This document shows positions 1 through 6,972 of a stretch of 64,000 bases of DNA, in pieces. The translations under genes were made by a program, and so were the position numbers. Each line of letters opens with the position of its first letter. The first letter of the stretch is position 1. The DNA is taken from assembly GCF_022829385.1 (NCBI RefSeq), contig NZ_JAKSXX010000073.1, forward strand, positions 30,674-94,673. Direction: 5' to 3'. The notes under the pieces are model-generated. The model did not search any database, was not told the origin of the DNA, and saw nothing but the letters and a program-made list of their open reading frames with translations. This stretch comes from Methylobacterium sp. J-070. Its GTDB lineage: Bacteria; Pseudomonadota; Alphaproteobacteria; Rhizobiales; Beijerinckiaceae.

Positions 1-334
1 TCGGTGTCATCGCTGCAGGCCGCCATCGAGGCCGGCCCATCGGTGATCGCGGCGAGGCTCTCCTTGACGGCCGCGGCATTGCTGACGGCGCGGAACTCGT
101 GGATCCGTTCCTGGAATCCCTTGGTGATCGGGAGATCGTGCGGCTCCGCGATCTCGCGGCCGTTCGCCTTGGCGATGGCTCCGGCGCGCAGAACGAGATC
201 TCGGAGCTTACGGTCGACGAAGCCGCCAAGACGCTTCAGATCGCTCTTGTCGACGACGAGCGAATCTGTTTCCCGAAAGAAGTGTTCGAACCGAACGATA
301 CCTGCTACGGGAAGCGCAGTCGTGGAATCACCAT
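1..334 (-). CDS. DUF1931 histone-fold protein, 3' part beyond the window, 5' end disturbed
   Basis: The minus-strand frame reads ...PVAGIVRFEHFFRETDS, then VDKSDLKRLGGFVDRKLRDL, AKANGREIAEPHDLPITKGF and QERIHEF, which is the conserved pattern of DUF1931 proteins (single-chain proteins with an archaeal-histone-like fold; cellular role unknown). The gene runs off the left edge. The family normally starts with M-P-V-x-x-[IV]-x-[RK]-F-E, but here the codon before P-V-A-G is CTT and no ATG, GTG or TTG lies in frame downstream of the predicted promoter. An ATG at 334 is in another frame and hits a stop after nine codons. A single missing base between them would restore the protein, so either this is a frameshift (real or a sequence error) or translation begins at a GTG at 389. 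It lies downstream of a Crp/Fnr-like promoter. Confidence 0.8.
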
Positions 335-360
335 TGACCTGTGTGGAACGATGCTCGGCC

Positions 361-402
361 GGCTTAAGCGTACCGACCCCACGCCGCACTGATGCCTGTC
401 AG
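361..402 (-). promoter_or_regulatory. Crp/Fnr-like dyad plus -10 element for the DUF1931 gene
   Basis: CTGAT-GCCT-GTCAG occupies 389-402. On the minus strand a TAAGCC hexamer (366-361) begins 29.5 bp from the dyad centre, exactly as at hdeD and hsp20. This predicts transcription from about 354. Binding by a Crp/Fnr protein is inferred from geometry and recurrence. Confidence 0.65.
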
Positions 403-438
403 TTCGGCTCGCCGCCCGATCGTTGCCTGTGCCGGCCC

Positions 439-882
439 TCACCGGATCGCGTGCTGCCGGAGCCAGGCTCGGAGGGCCTCGGTGTTGACCGCGCCGGCAC
501 GTCGGGCGGTCACTTCGCCCTTCAAGAACAGCATCATCGTGGGAATGCTGCGGATACCGTATCGCGCCGCCAACCCCTGCTCCGCTTCGGTATCGACCTT
601 GAGGAACCGGAAGTCGGGCTCGAGTTCGGTGCAGACCTGCTCGAAGACGGGAGCCATCGCCTTGCAGGGACCGCACCACGCGGCCCAGAAATCCACCACG
701 ACCGGGATGTCGTTCTTTTGGATGTGCTGGTCGAACTGTGCGGCGTCGACCGAAACCGGATGTCCGGTGAACAGCGCCTGCTTGCACCGCCCGCATCGCG
801 CCGCCTTGGCCGGCTTGGATGAGGGGACGCGGTTGATGCTCGCGCAGTGCGGGCAGACGATGTGACGTCCGTCCTCGCTCAT
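439..882 (-). CDS. trxC: thioredoxin 2 (TrxC-type, zinc-binding N-terminus)
   Basis: This 147-residue protein has two Cys pairs near the N-terminus (C10-x2-C13 and C30-x2-C33) that form the zinc ribbon typical of thioredoxin 2. A thioredoxin fold follows with the active site W-C-G-P-C at C70/C73 and the cis-proline segment S-I-P-T. It is a cytoplasmic disulfide reductant, and in the TrxC family the zinc module tunes redox potential and is released on oxidation. The ATG at 882 is chosen because AGGGAG lies just upstream. An ATG 21 bp further upstream has no such site. It shares the minus strand with the DUF1931 gene, but a separate Crp/Fnr-like promoter lies between them. Confidence 0.9.
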   Translation of the reverse strand: MSEDGRHIVCPHCASINRVPSSKPAKAARCGRCKQALFTGHPVSVDAAQFDQHIQKNDIPVVVDFWAAWCGPCKAMAPVFEQVCTELEPDFRFLKVDTEAEQGLAARYGIRSIPTMMLFLKGEVTARRAGAVNTEALRAWLRQHAIR

Positions 883-1201
883 CGGTCGTTCTCCCTGGCT
901 CAACCCTCTTGCCGCCGGCGAGGCGGCCGCCCCTCTGGACGGCCTATCGGGACATCAGCCCCAGCATTGTCCGCGAATGCGCGCCGCGGTTCGAGGAATG
1001 TGGCCGTCCGCCCTTCTCTCGGGCGAATGCGGCTCGGTGGTGCGTGAATGGGGCGTGCGCAAGCGGGACAGACAGCGACCGGCATCGCCCCCCCTTGTGC
1101 GGCTGGCCGGTAGCCCGGCGCGGCCGACGAACGTCAAGCCGCGCCGGGCCCGTTCGGGCGCAACCCGGGAGCGCCGATCCCGCGCGGTCGCGCCGCCGCT
1201 T
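883..1201. other. intergenic, no gene seen
   Basis: Open frames here are short, arginine-rich and antisense-like. I see no conserved protein, and only the promoter region of the thioredoxin gene is expected. Confidence 0.5.
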
Positions 1202-1370
1202 GAGCGTTTTCTATCTGATGTGGACCACGAAGCGCGACGCGCGCTCCGCCCCCTTGCGGGGAGGAGGTGGGGGTGGGGATGGTGCAGAAGGCACCGCCCC
1301 TGACCCCTCCCCGCAAGGGGGCGGAGATGCGCGCCAGACCGTCGCGCGCGGGATCCCATTCAAACCGACA
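1202..1370 (+). repeat. palindromic intergenic repeat, copy 1
   Basis: This is one of three related elements (others near 6061-6252, inverted, and 31613-31795). Shared landmarks in order are GAGCGTTTTnTATCTGA, a GGAYCACGA-n-GCGCGACGCG block, CCCCCTTGCGGGGAGGAG, GTGCAGA-GGCACCGCC, CCGCAAGGGG, GATGCGCGCCAGACCGTC and a terminal GGATCC. The left and right halves are imperfect inverted repeats, so the transcript could fold into a long hairpin. The element does not encode a protein, so it resembles a REP/MITE-like intergenic family. Confidence 0.8.
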
Positions 1371-1380
1371 ATACTTGAGC

Positions 1381-1479
1381 CTACCGCTTGTGCTTGCGGA
1401 CGCCCTTCTTCTGCTCGCCGGGCTTGGTCAACTTCTTCCGGCGCTTCCAGGAGGGCCGGACGCGGGCTTTGCACGACAT
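1381..1479 (-). CDS. small very basic protein, 32 aa
   Basis: This short gene starts at ATG 1479 behind a good ribosome site (GTAGGAG, 7-nt spacing) and encodes a 32-residue protein rich in Lys and Arg, with the C-terminus GEQKKGVRKHKR. About 40% of residues are basic. I do not recognise a family. The charge suggests binding to nucleic acid or ribosomes, which is inference only. It lies between copy 1 of the intergenic repeat and the hdeD-like gene on the same strand. Confidence 0.55.
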   Translation of the reverse strand: MSCKARVRPSWKRRKKLTKPGEQKKGVRKHKR

Positions 1480-1745
1480 TGGCGTTCTCCTACGCGGCAG
1501 AGGCGTACGCCCCGTCGGGATCTCCAACGGGGATTCTTGAACGGCACGGCGGGCGGACATCCTGAGCGCCAGGGTCCGACTTGCGTGCGCACGCGATGAC
1601 CGCCGCGGACCCGTCCCGCTCCCCCGGTGTCGTCGGCACCCTTCCGCGATGTGTTGCAGCCCCCGGTAGCTGGAAGACCCGCAACGGACACGCGTCCCGT
1701 CAAGCGCGCGGCACTGGTGAAATCCGGCCCGGATCCGCCAAATCC

Positions 1746-2384
1746 TCAGATCGCGCCCTGCGCCGGCTGCGCCATTCCGGGGGTTGGCCGATCGTTGCGG
1801 TGTTCGCGAAGCCTGAAGGCGAGCGCCAGCATGGCGACGCCGAAGACGAAGGCGTAGATCCCGATCCACCACGTCAGCACCACGGCACCCGCGAACGGGG
1901 CCAGAACGAGGATGATCCCGAAGGCGATCGATGAGAGTCCGCCGAGCGCGAGCCACCACCGTCCATGGTCGCGCTTGAGGTGGATCGCCGCCATCAGCAT
2001 GGCGCCGCCCGAGACGATGGACCAGACCGCCGTCATCACCACGAACACGAGGGCGGTGATGCCGGGCCACGCGGCGGCAAGCACCCCTGTGACGATGTTG
2101 ACGAGCCCGCCAAAGAAGAGGGCGCCCCAGCGCTTGCTGTGCCGCGCCGCCCGAAGCGACGCGACGATGGCGAAGAGGCCGTCGACCAGCATGTAGGCGG
2201 CGAAGATCAGGATTAGCGAGATCAACGTCGAGACCGGCGTCGCGAGGGCCAGGATGCTGAACCCGATCGCGATCACACCCCGAAGGGCGATCACCCACCA
2301 GTTCTGGGCCAGCGAATGGTTCATGACGTCCGTGTCGGCCGATTTCCAACCGACACGAAAGGGTTGAGTGCTTCCGCCAGCCAT
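1746..2384 (-). CDS. HdeD family membrane protein (DUF308)
   Basis: This 212-residue protein has six predicted membrane helices, paired as in DUF308/HdeD proteins: W-W-V-I-A-L-R-G opens the first repeat and W-W-L-A-L-G-G another. HdeD contributes to acid and general stress resistance in enterobacteria, and HdeD-like genes recur in heat-resistance islands. The mechanism is unknown. I choose the second of two close ATGs (2384) because GAGG lies 6 nt before it. A Crp/Fnr-like dyad with a matching -10 lies about 145 bp upstream on the same strand. Confidence 0.85.
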   Translation of the reverse strand: MAGGSTQPFRVGWKSADTDVMNHSLAQNWWVIALRGVIAIGFSILALATPVSTLISLILIFAAYMLVDGLFAIVASLRAARHSKRWGALFFGGLVNIVTGVLAAAWPGITALVFVVMTAVWSIVSGGAMLMAAIHLKRDHGRWWLALGGLSSIAFGIILVLAPFAGAVVLTWWIGIYAFVFGVAMLALAFRLREHRNDRPTPGMAQPAQGAI

Positions 2385-2501
2385 AGGCATCCTCGTCGTT
2401 TGGAGTGTGAGGCGGACCGGCCCGTGATCCGGGTCCGCCAGTGCGGCAGGGTCTGGTCGGGCGCCATGGCCTGCCGGCTCGCTTCCTCGGTCGAGGCGGC
2501 T

Positions 2502-2543
2502 GACTTAGCGGATACGGCGCACCGCAGCCCTGACGCCGATCAG
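2502..2543 (-). promoter_or_regulatory. Crp/Fnr-like dyad plus -10 element for the hdeD-like gene
   Basis: CTGAC-GCCG-ATCAG at 2530-2543 is followed on the minus strand by TAAGTC (2507-2502), whose 5' end is 29.5 bp from the dyad centre. The same spacing occurs at the DUF1931 and hsp20 promoters. The predicted leader is about 110 nt. Confidence 0.65.
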
Positions 2544-2656
2544 TCTGACGCCATGATTGGCCGCGCGCCGCGCATTCCGTCCGCAATCTGCCGGCCTTCG
2601 GCGCGACCGGCCGCGCGCGGCCCAGTCCGGGCGCATGCGGACGAAACTGCAACGGG

Positions 2657-2670
2657 CTGACACTCGTCAG
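2657..2670 (+). promoter_or_regulatory. Crp/Fnr-like dyad upstream of the BON gene
   Basis: CTGAC-ACTC-GTCAG is a perfect copy of the motif. It lies 260 bp before the BON start, and no strong -10 is visible at the class II distance, so it might instead act at a distance or serve hdeD as a second site. Confidence 0.5.
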
Positions 2671-2931
2671 AGCGGTGGGCGCAGACCGGAGCGAAATCTC
2701 CCGTCTGCTTCGCCCACTCTGGCGAGGCCCGCCCAGTGATCAGCAAGCGGAGGTCAAGATGCGGATCGCCAGGGCCGCCTTGGCCGCGGTCGGTTCCGCG
2801 AACAGATCGCACGATGACGCTGGTCAGGGGGCCCTGAACGCAGGCGCCCAGACTTGGCTTGGTTCACGGCAGGCTCACTCCGCCGTCGACCGTGGGCGTC
2901 AATCCTCGTCAGCCACGCAGGAGGCACGACA

Positions 2932-3591
2932 ATGGCCACCCGAACGGACGCAGAAATCAAGAGAGACGTTGAAGCCGAACTCCGCTGGAACCCGAGCATC
3001 GACGCCACCGACATCGCCGTAGCGGTGAAGAACGGCGTCGTCACGCTGACCGGCTTCACGAAGAGCTTCTCGGAAAAGTGGGATGCCGAGCGCGCCGTGA
3101 AGCACGTGAGCGGCGTCGCCGGCGTGGCGAACGATATCGAGGTCCGCCTGCCCAGCATCGACGAGAGGCCCGATCCGGAGATCGCGCGCGACGCCGTCAC
3201 GGCCCTCAAGCACCGGCTTCCTATGAGCGCGGAGCACATCCAGGTCACGGTGAAAAAAGGCTGGGTCAGCCTCGAAGGCGCGGTCGAGTGGCAGTACCAG
3301 AAGGAATCCGCAGAAGCCGCGGTGCGTTACGTCCGGGGCGTGAAGGGCGTCAGCAATCTCGTCCAGGTCAAGCCGCGGGCCGCTGCATCGGAGATCAAGC
3401 AAAAGATCGACGAGGCCTTCCGGCGCAGCGCCGAGGTGGACGCGAACCGCGTCATGGTCGAGGCCAAAGGCAGCGAGGTGATCCTCAAGGGCACGGTCCG
3501 CTCCTGGGCCGAGCGTCAGGAAGCCGAGCGGGTCGCCTGGGCGGCGCCGGGCGTGACCCGGGTCGACAACCGTATCACCATCAGCCTTTAG
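2932..3591 (+). CDS. protein with three BON domains
   Basis: The 219-residue product consists of three BON modules at about residues 5-73, 80-147 and 151-219, each with the G-x-V-x-L-x-G core (GVVTLTG, GWVSLEG, SEVILKG). BON domains bind membranes or lipids and occur in OsmY-like stress proteins. There is no signal peptide, so it is probably cytoplasmic or at the inner membrane face. The ATG at 2932 follows GGAGG with 7-nt spacing. Its neighbours suggest a stress role. Confidence 0.9.
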   Translation: MATRTDAEIKRDVEAELRWNPSIDATDIAVAVKNGVVTLTGFTKSFSEKWDAERAVKHVSGVAGVANDIEVRLPSIDERPDPEIARDAVTALKHRLPMSAEHIQVTVKKGWVSLEGAVEWQYQKESAEAAVRYVRGVKGVSNLVQVKPRAAASEIKQKIDEAFRRSAEVDANRVMVEAKGSEVILKGTVRSWAERQEAERVAWAAPGVTRVDNRITISL

Positions 3592-3630
3592 GCTCCCGGC
3601 CCAGCCTCCAGGCTGGATGGGCGATGGACC

Positions 3631-3653
3631 GAGGCCGGGGCTCGCCCGGCCTC
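3631..3653 (+). terminator. hairpin after the BON gene
   Basis: Nine-base arms GAGGCCGGG and CCCGGCCTC enclose a 5-nt loop about 40 bp after the stop codon. There is no long U-tract, so its strength as an intrinsic terminator is uncertain. Confidence 0.45.
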
Positions 3654-3817
3654 CCCGTCTTCGTGCCCGTGCGTGACCTCGATCCTGAATGCGGGCGCGG
3701 CCGGCACCGCGAGCCGTGGGAGAGTACCCGATCCGGACCGGGCGCCCAGGGGCGCCAGCCTCGGCGAAAGGCCGTTCCCGCCCGCCGTGACGGCGATCGG
3801 CAGGACGCCGTCTTCGA

Positions 3818-4261
3818 TCAGGCCCGCAGGACTGCCGCGAAATCGGCGATGTCCATCTCGAGCTCGTCGCTCAGGCGGACCTGCAGAACCGCCGAGAGGA
3901 TGTCGAGGAGCGCACGGCCCGTGGCGGCCCGCGAACCCGGGCGGATCGCGAGCGTGAGTCGCGATCCGGTCTCCAGTGCGTCGATGATGAAATCCCGGTC
4001 GAAGTAGCGATCGGACGTCGCGGTCGACAGCCGGAAGCGATGCGGGCGGGCGAACTCGATCACCTCCGACTCGACGACGGCCTCAGCCCCGACCAGGAGC
4101 CGGCGCTCGCGCAGGCGTGACCCCTCGCCCAGCGCCCCCTCCGTCAGGAGTTCCGCGCTCGCGACGGTCCGGAGGATGAGAGGCCACTCCACCGCGTTCG
4201 AGACCAGGTGGAATACCTTCGCCGGGGACGCAGCCACCGGCCTGCTCACATGGATCTGCAT
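3818..4261 (-). CDS. SRPBCC-family protein (polyketide cyclase/START-like)
   Basis: The 147-residue product begins M-Q-I-H-V-S-R-P-V-A-A-S-P-A-K-V-F, the usual first strand and helix of SRPBCC proteins, and contains a central W-P-L-I-L and a C-terminal helix. These proteins form a hydrophobic cavity for a lipid-like or aromatic ligand, and the ligand cannot be told. The start at 4261 fits the fold, and upstream in-frame codons look non-coding. It is divergent from the old yellow enzyme gene. Confidence 0.75.
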   Translation of the reverse strand: MQIHVSRPVAASPAKVFHLVSNAVEWPLILRTVASAELLTEGALGEGSRLRERRLLVGAEAVVESEVIEFARPHRFRLSTATSDRYFDRDFIIDALETGSRLTLAIRPGSRAATGRALLDILSAVLQVRLSDELEMDIADFAAVLRA

Positions 4262-4743
4262 GGTCGACCCCGGGGAGAGTTTGATGAGGCACGGCCCCGC
4301 CAGGGCCATCCTCGTTGCCTGGAAGGATGAGACGGATCGTCTCGCCGGGTCCATGACGATCGTCAGCCAATCGGCATTCCAGCCCGGGCTCGTACGGTCT
4401 CCGGCAGCCGGTCCTGATCCTTGCTGACGCCGGTCCGTGTCCTGCACGCGTCAGCCGAATACCGCGCGCACGAACGAGGCCGCGCTGCCGTGCCCCGCAC
4501 CGCCGACCGCGGCGTCGAGGCGACTCATCGGGGAGGTCATCGAGGGCAGCCCGGACCAATGCAGTGCCGCGCAGCGCGGCGGCCTTCAAGTTTGTCCGAC
4601 GCTGACGGACATCAGGGCCTGCGATCGGGCCGTTCCTATAATCGGATTTCGAGCGGACGGCCCGCCGCATCGGGGGGGGTCCGGATCGCGTGATCCGGGC
4701 GGCCCGGGCATGTCGGCCGGCGCGCGTCCGAAGGAGGCTCTCC
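4262..4743. other. intergenic between SRPBCC and old yellow enzyme genes
   Basis: About 480 bp without a gene. It contains the OYE promoter (4602-4642). The rest shows no recognisable feature. Confidence 0.5.
4602..4642 (+). promoter_or_regulatory. Crp/Fnr-like dyad plus TATAAT for the old yellow enzyme gene
   Basis: CTGAC-GGAC-ATCAG (4602-4615) is followed by a perfect TATAAT at 4637-4642. If +1 is near 4649, the dyad is centred at about -41, the class II activator position for Crp/Fnr proteins. There is no good -35 box, which fits an activator-dependent promoter. Confidence 0.7.
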
Positions 4744-5955
4744 ATGGAAGAGACAGCGACCCTCTCGCGGACGCGCGGCCCGGCGGAGTCTTCGGATACG
4801 AGCGTGCTGTTCCAGCCCTATCGGCTGGGCCCTCTCGAACTTCCGCATCGCATCGTCATGGCCCCCCTCACGCGCTCACGCGCGCGGTGGCCGGGCAACG
4901 TGCCGGGTGCGCTCGCGGCCTGCTACTACGCGCAGCGCGCCTCCGCGGCGCTCATTGTCGGCGAGGCGGCCCAGATCTCGATGCAGGGGCAGGGTTATGC
5001 CTGGACGCCCGGCATCCACAGCAGCGAGCAGGTCGAGGCCTGGCGCCACGTCACCAAAGCCGTACACGGGGCCGGCGGACGCATCTTCTGCCAGTTGTGG
5101 CATGTCGGCCGGATCTCGCATCCGGCCCTCCAGCCCGACAACATGCTTCCCGTCGCCCCATCGGCGATCATTCCGCAGGGGAAGGCCTTCATCGAGAACG
5201 AGCGGGGTGAAGCGGCCCTCGTCCCCTTCGTCCGCCCGCGCGCCCTGGCCCTCGAAGAGATGCCCTACGTCGTGGCGCAGTACGAGCGCGCGGCGCGGAA
5301 CGCCCAGTCGGCGGACTTCGACGGGGTCGAGATCCACGCCGCAAACGGCTACCTGCTCGACCAGTTCATCGAAAGCAGCACAAACCGTCGCTCCGACCTG
5401 TATGGCGGTTCGGTGGAGAACAGGACTCGCCTGCTGCTGGAGGTTGCCGAGGCCCTCTCTCGGATCTGGGGACCGGACCGCATCGGTGTCCGGATCTCGC
5501 CCCTCGGCAAGATGAACGACATCAGCGACGACGACCCGGAAGCCACCTTTGGCTACCTCAGCGAGCGGCTTGCCCAATTCGGCTTCGCCTATCTCCACCT
5601 TGTCAATCCGGCCGTGGAGCAGATGCAGAAAGGGGAGCTCCCCGATCAGCGGTCTCTCGCGCTCGTCAGACTGATCCGCGAGCGGTTCAAGGGGACGCTG
5701 ATCGCCGCCGGAGGTTTCGACGCCGGGACGGCTGCGCAGTGGATTCGCGACGGGATGGCCGACCTCGTCGCGTTCGGCCGCAAATTCATCGCCAATCCCG
5801 ATCTGCCGGAGAGGTTGCGCGCGAACGCCCCGCTCAACGCCGACGACCCCACCACCTATTATGGCGGCGGCGAGAAAGGCTACACGGACTATCCCAATCT
5901 GGCGCAGCACAGCGGCGAACAGCCCAGGAGCTGCGTTGACCAGAGCTGGAGATGA
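4744..5955 (+). CDS. old yellow enzyme family flavin oxidoreductase (NemA-like)
   Basis: This 403-residue FMN protein reduces activated C=C bonds or nitro groups with NAD(P)H. The conserved N-terminal P-Y-x-L-G-x-L-x-L-x-[HN]-R-[IV]-V-M-A-P-L-T-R-S-R, the substrate-binding H198-A-A-N201, the L-L-D-Q-F motif and D-x-Y-G-G-S-x-E-N-R are all present, and R-K-F-I-A-N-P-D-L binds phosphate at the C-terminus. ATG 4744 follows GGAGG. OYEs such as NemA clear electrophiles (maleimides, methylglyoxal-like compounds), in keeping with the stress-gene neighbourhood. The native substrate is unknown. Confidence 0.92.
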   Translation: MEETATLSRTRGPAESSDTSVLFQPYRLGPLELPHRIVMAPLTRSRARWPGNVPGALAACYYAQRASAALIVGEAAQISMQGQGYAWTPGIHSSEQVEAWRHVTKAVHGAGGRIFCQLWHVGRISHPALQPDNMLPVAPSAIIPQGKAFIENERGEAALVPFVRPRALALEEMPYVVAQYERAARNAQSADFDGVEIHAANGYLLDQFIESSTNRRSDLYGGSVENRTRLLLEVAEALSRIWGPDRIGVRISPLGKMNDISDDDPEATFGYLSERLAQFGFAYLHLVNPAVEQMQKGELPDQRSLALVRLIRERFKGTLIAAGGFDAGTAAQWIRDGMADLVAFGRKFIANPDLPERLRANAPLNADDPTTYYGGGEKGYTDYPNLAQHSGEQPRSCVDQSWR

Positions 5956-6343
5956 TTCCCGCTCAAGGCAGCATGACCGGCCCCGGTCCCTGTCGTATCT
6001 GCGATCTTCACAGCAGATAACGGGTCTAACTCCATGATGCATAAATAAAAAAGCTAAATTATTTTCGGTTGGACTTGGATCACGCGCCTGACGGTCTGGG
6101 CGCGCATCCCCTCGCCCTTGCGGCGAGGGTATGGGCGTGGGGGTGGTCCCGGTCGTGGCCCGGCGGTGCCGTCTGCACTACCTCCACCTCCTCCCCGCAA
6201 GGGGGAGGGGAGCGCGTCGCGCGTCGTGATCCGCCTCAGAGAGAAGACGCTCCGGCAGCGCTGCCTCGGTCGAATGGCGGCCGTCTCGTATCGACCGTCC
6301 CGTCGTTCGGCGGTCCGACGCGAACTCGGCGTGGCTGCAGGCG
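5956..6343. other. intergenic, mostly repeat copy 2
   Basis: A weak inverted repeat, TATCTGC (5996-6002) and GCAGATA (6013-6019), follows the OYE gene. An A-rich stretch near 6043-6062 precedes repeat copy 2. I see no gene. Confidence 0.5.
6061..6252 (-). repeat. palindromic intergenic repeat, copy 2 (inverted)
   Basis: Read on the minus strand this is the same element as at 1202 and 31613: GAGCGTCTTCTCTCTGA, GGATCACGACGCGCGACGCG, CCCCCTTGCGGGGAGGAGG, GTGCAGACGGCACCGCC, CCGCAAGG, GATGCGCGCCCAGACCGTCA, then GGCGCGTGATCCAAGTC. The ends (GGATCACG and CGTGATCC) are inverted repeats. Confidence 0.85.
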
Positions 6344-6664
6344 CTAACCCTTGAGGCAGGTGCTCATGAACGCCTTGCGCTCGGCGCCCTTGAGGCTCTT
6401 GGCCGAGGCATCCGCGTTGCAGCTTTTCATCTTGGCCTGCTGTGGGGTCAGCTCCTTGGCCGGCGCAGCACTCTTCCCCGCCAGGCAACCGGCCATGAAG
6501 CTTTTGCGGGCGCTGCCCGTCAGCTTCTGTGTGCCGGCATCCACGTTGCACGATTTCATCCGATCCCGCTGAGCCGCCTGGGCCTCAGAGGGTGCGGGGG
6601 TCTGCGCCGGGACCGACACCGTGCAGACGAGGATGAGAGCCGAGGCGAGGGCAAGGGTACGCAC
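6344..6664 (-). CDS. exported PsiF-repeat protein
   Basis: The 106-residue product has a signal peptide (hydrophobic LALASALILVCTVSV, cleavage near P-A-Q) and two PsiF repeats, each with K-S-C-N-[AV]-[DA]-A and a following [FM]-M-[AS]-x-C-L-[AK]-G. E. coli PsiF is a phosphate-starvation-induced periplasmic protein of unknown function. The start is taken as GTG 6664, which has GGAGG 9 nt upstream and places the signal peptide at the N-terminus. The longer reading from 6727 would bury it. Confidence 0.85.
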   Translation of the reverse strand: MRTLALASALILVCTVSVPAQTPAPSEAQAAQRDRMKSCNVDAGTQKLTGSARKSFMAGCLAGKSAAPAKELTPQQAKMKSCNADASAKSLKGAERKAFMSTCLKG

Positions 6665-6972
6665 GACGACGGTCCTCCAGTGGGATCGCCGAACGTAGCG
6701 GCCAACGATTGCTACAGCCAGGATCAAAACTGAAGCCGTCCCATCAATTCACGGCGAGGACTTCCATTTCGACCATACGCCGCGACCGGTTTCGGCACGC
6801 TCCTGTGGACGAGGGCGCGCCGTCCCGGTGCCCCCTAAGCCGCCGTCCGGTTTGCCCCCGACCCCGCCGTACCGGGCAGATCATCCCGTTCCGAAGAGCG
6901 GACGGGTGCGAAGGCACCCCGGCGGTCCTCCGCGCGGACCCGCTGACGGGTTTCGGCGGCGTGAACGAGCCC
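6665..6972. other. intergenic, nothing recognised
   Basis: This stretch separates the psiF-like gene from the end of the large GGDEF/EAL gene. Neither a gene nor a clear terminator is visible. Confidence 0.4.

Larger units (their letters stand above)
2385..2931. other. divergent regulatory region hdeD / BON
   Basis: This 547-bp non-coding stretch between two divergent stress genes holds two copies of the CTGAY-N4-RTCAG dyad (2530 and 2657). I see no convincing gene in it. Confidence 0.6.

Noticed and set aside
4..822. Plus-strand frame of 272 codons at the left edge
   Set aside because: It runs antisense to both the DUF1931 and thioredoxin genes, which have clear family motifs on the minus strand.
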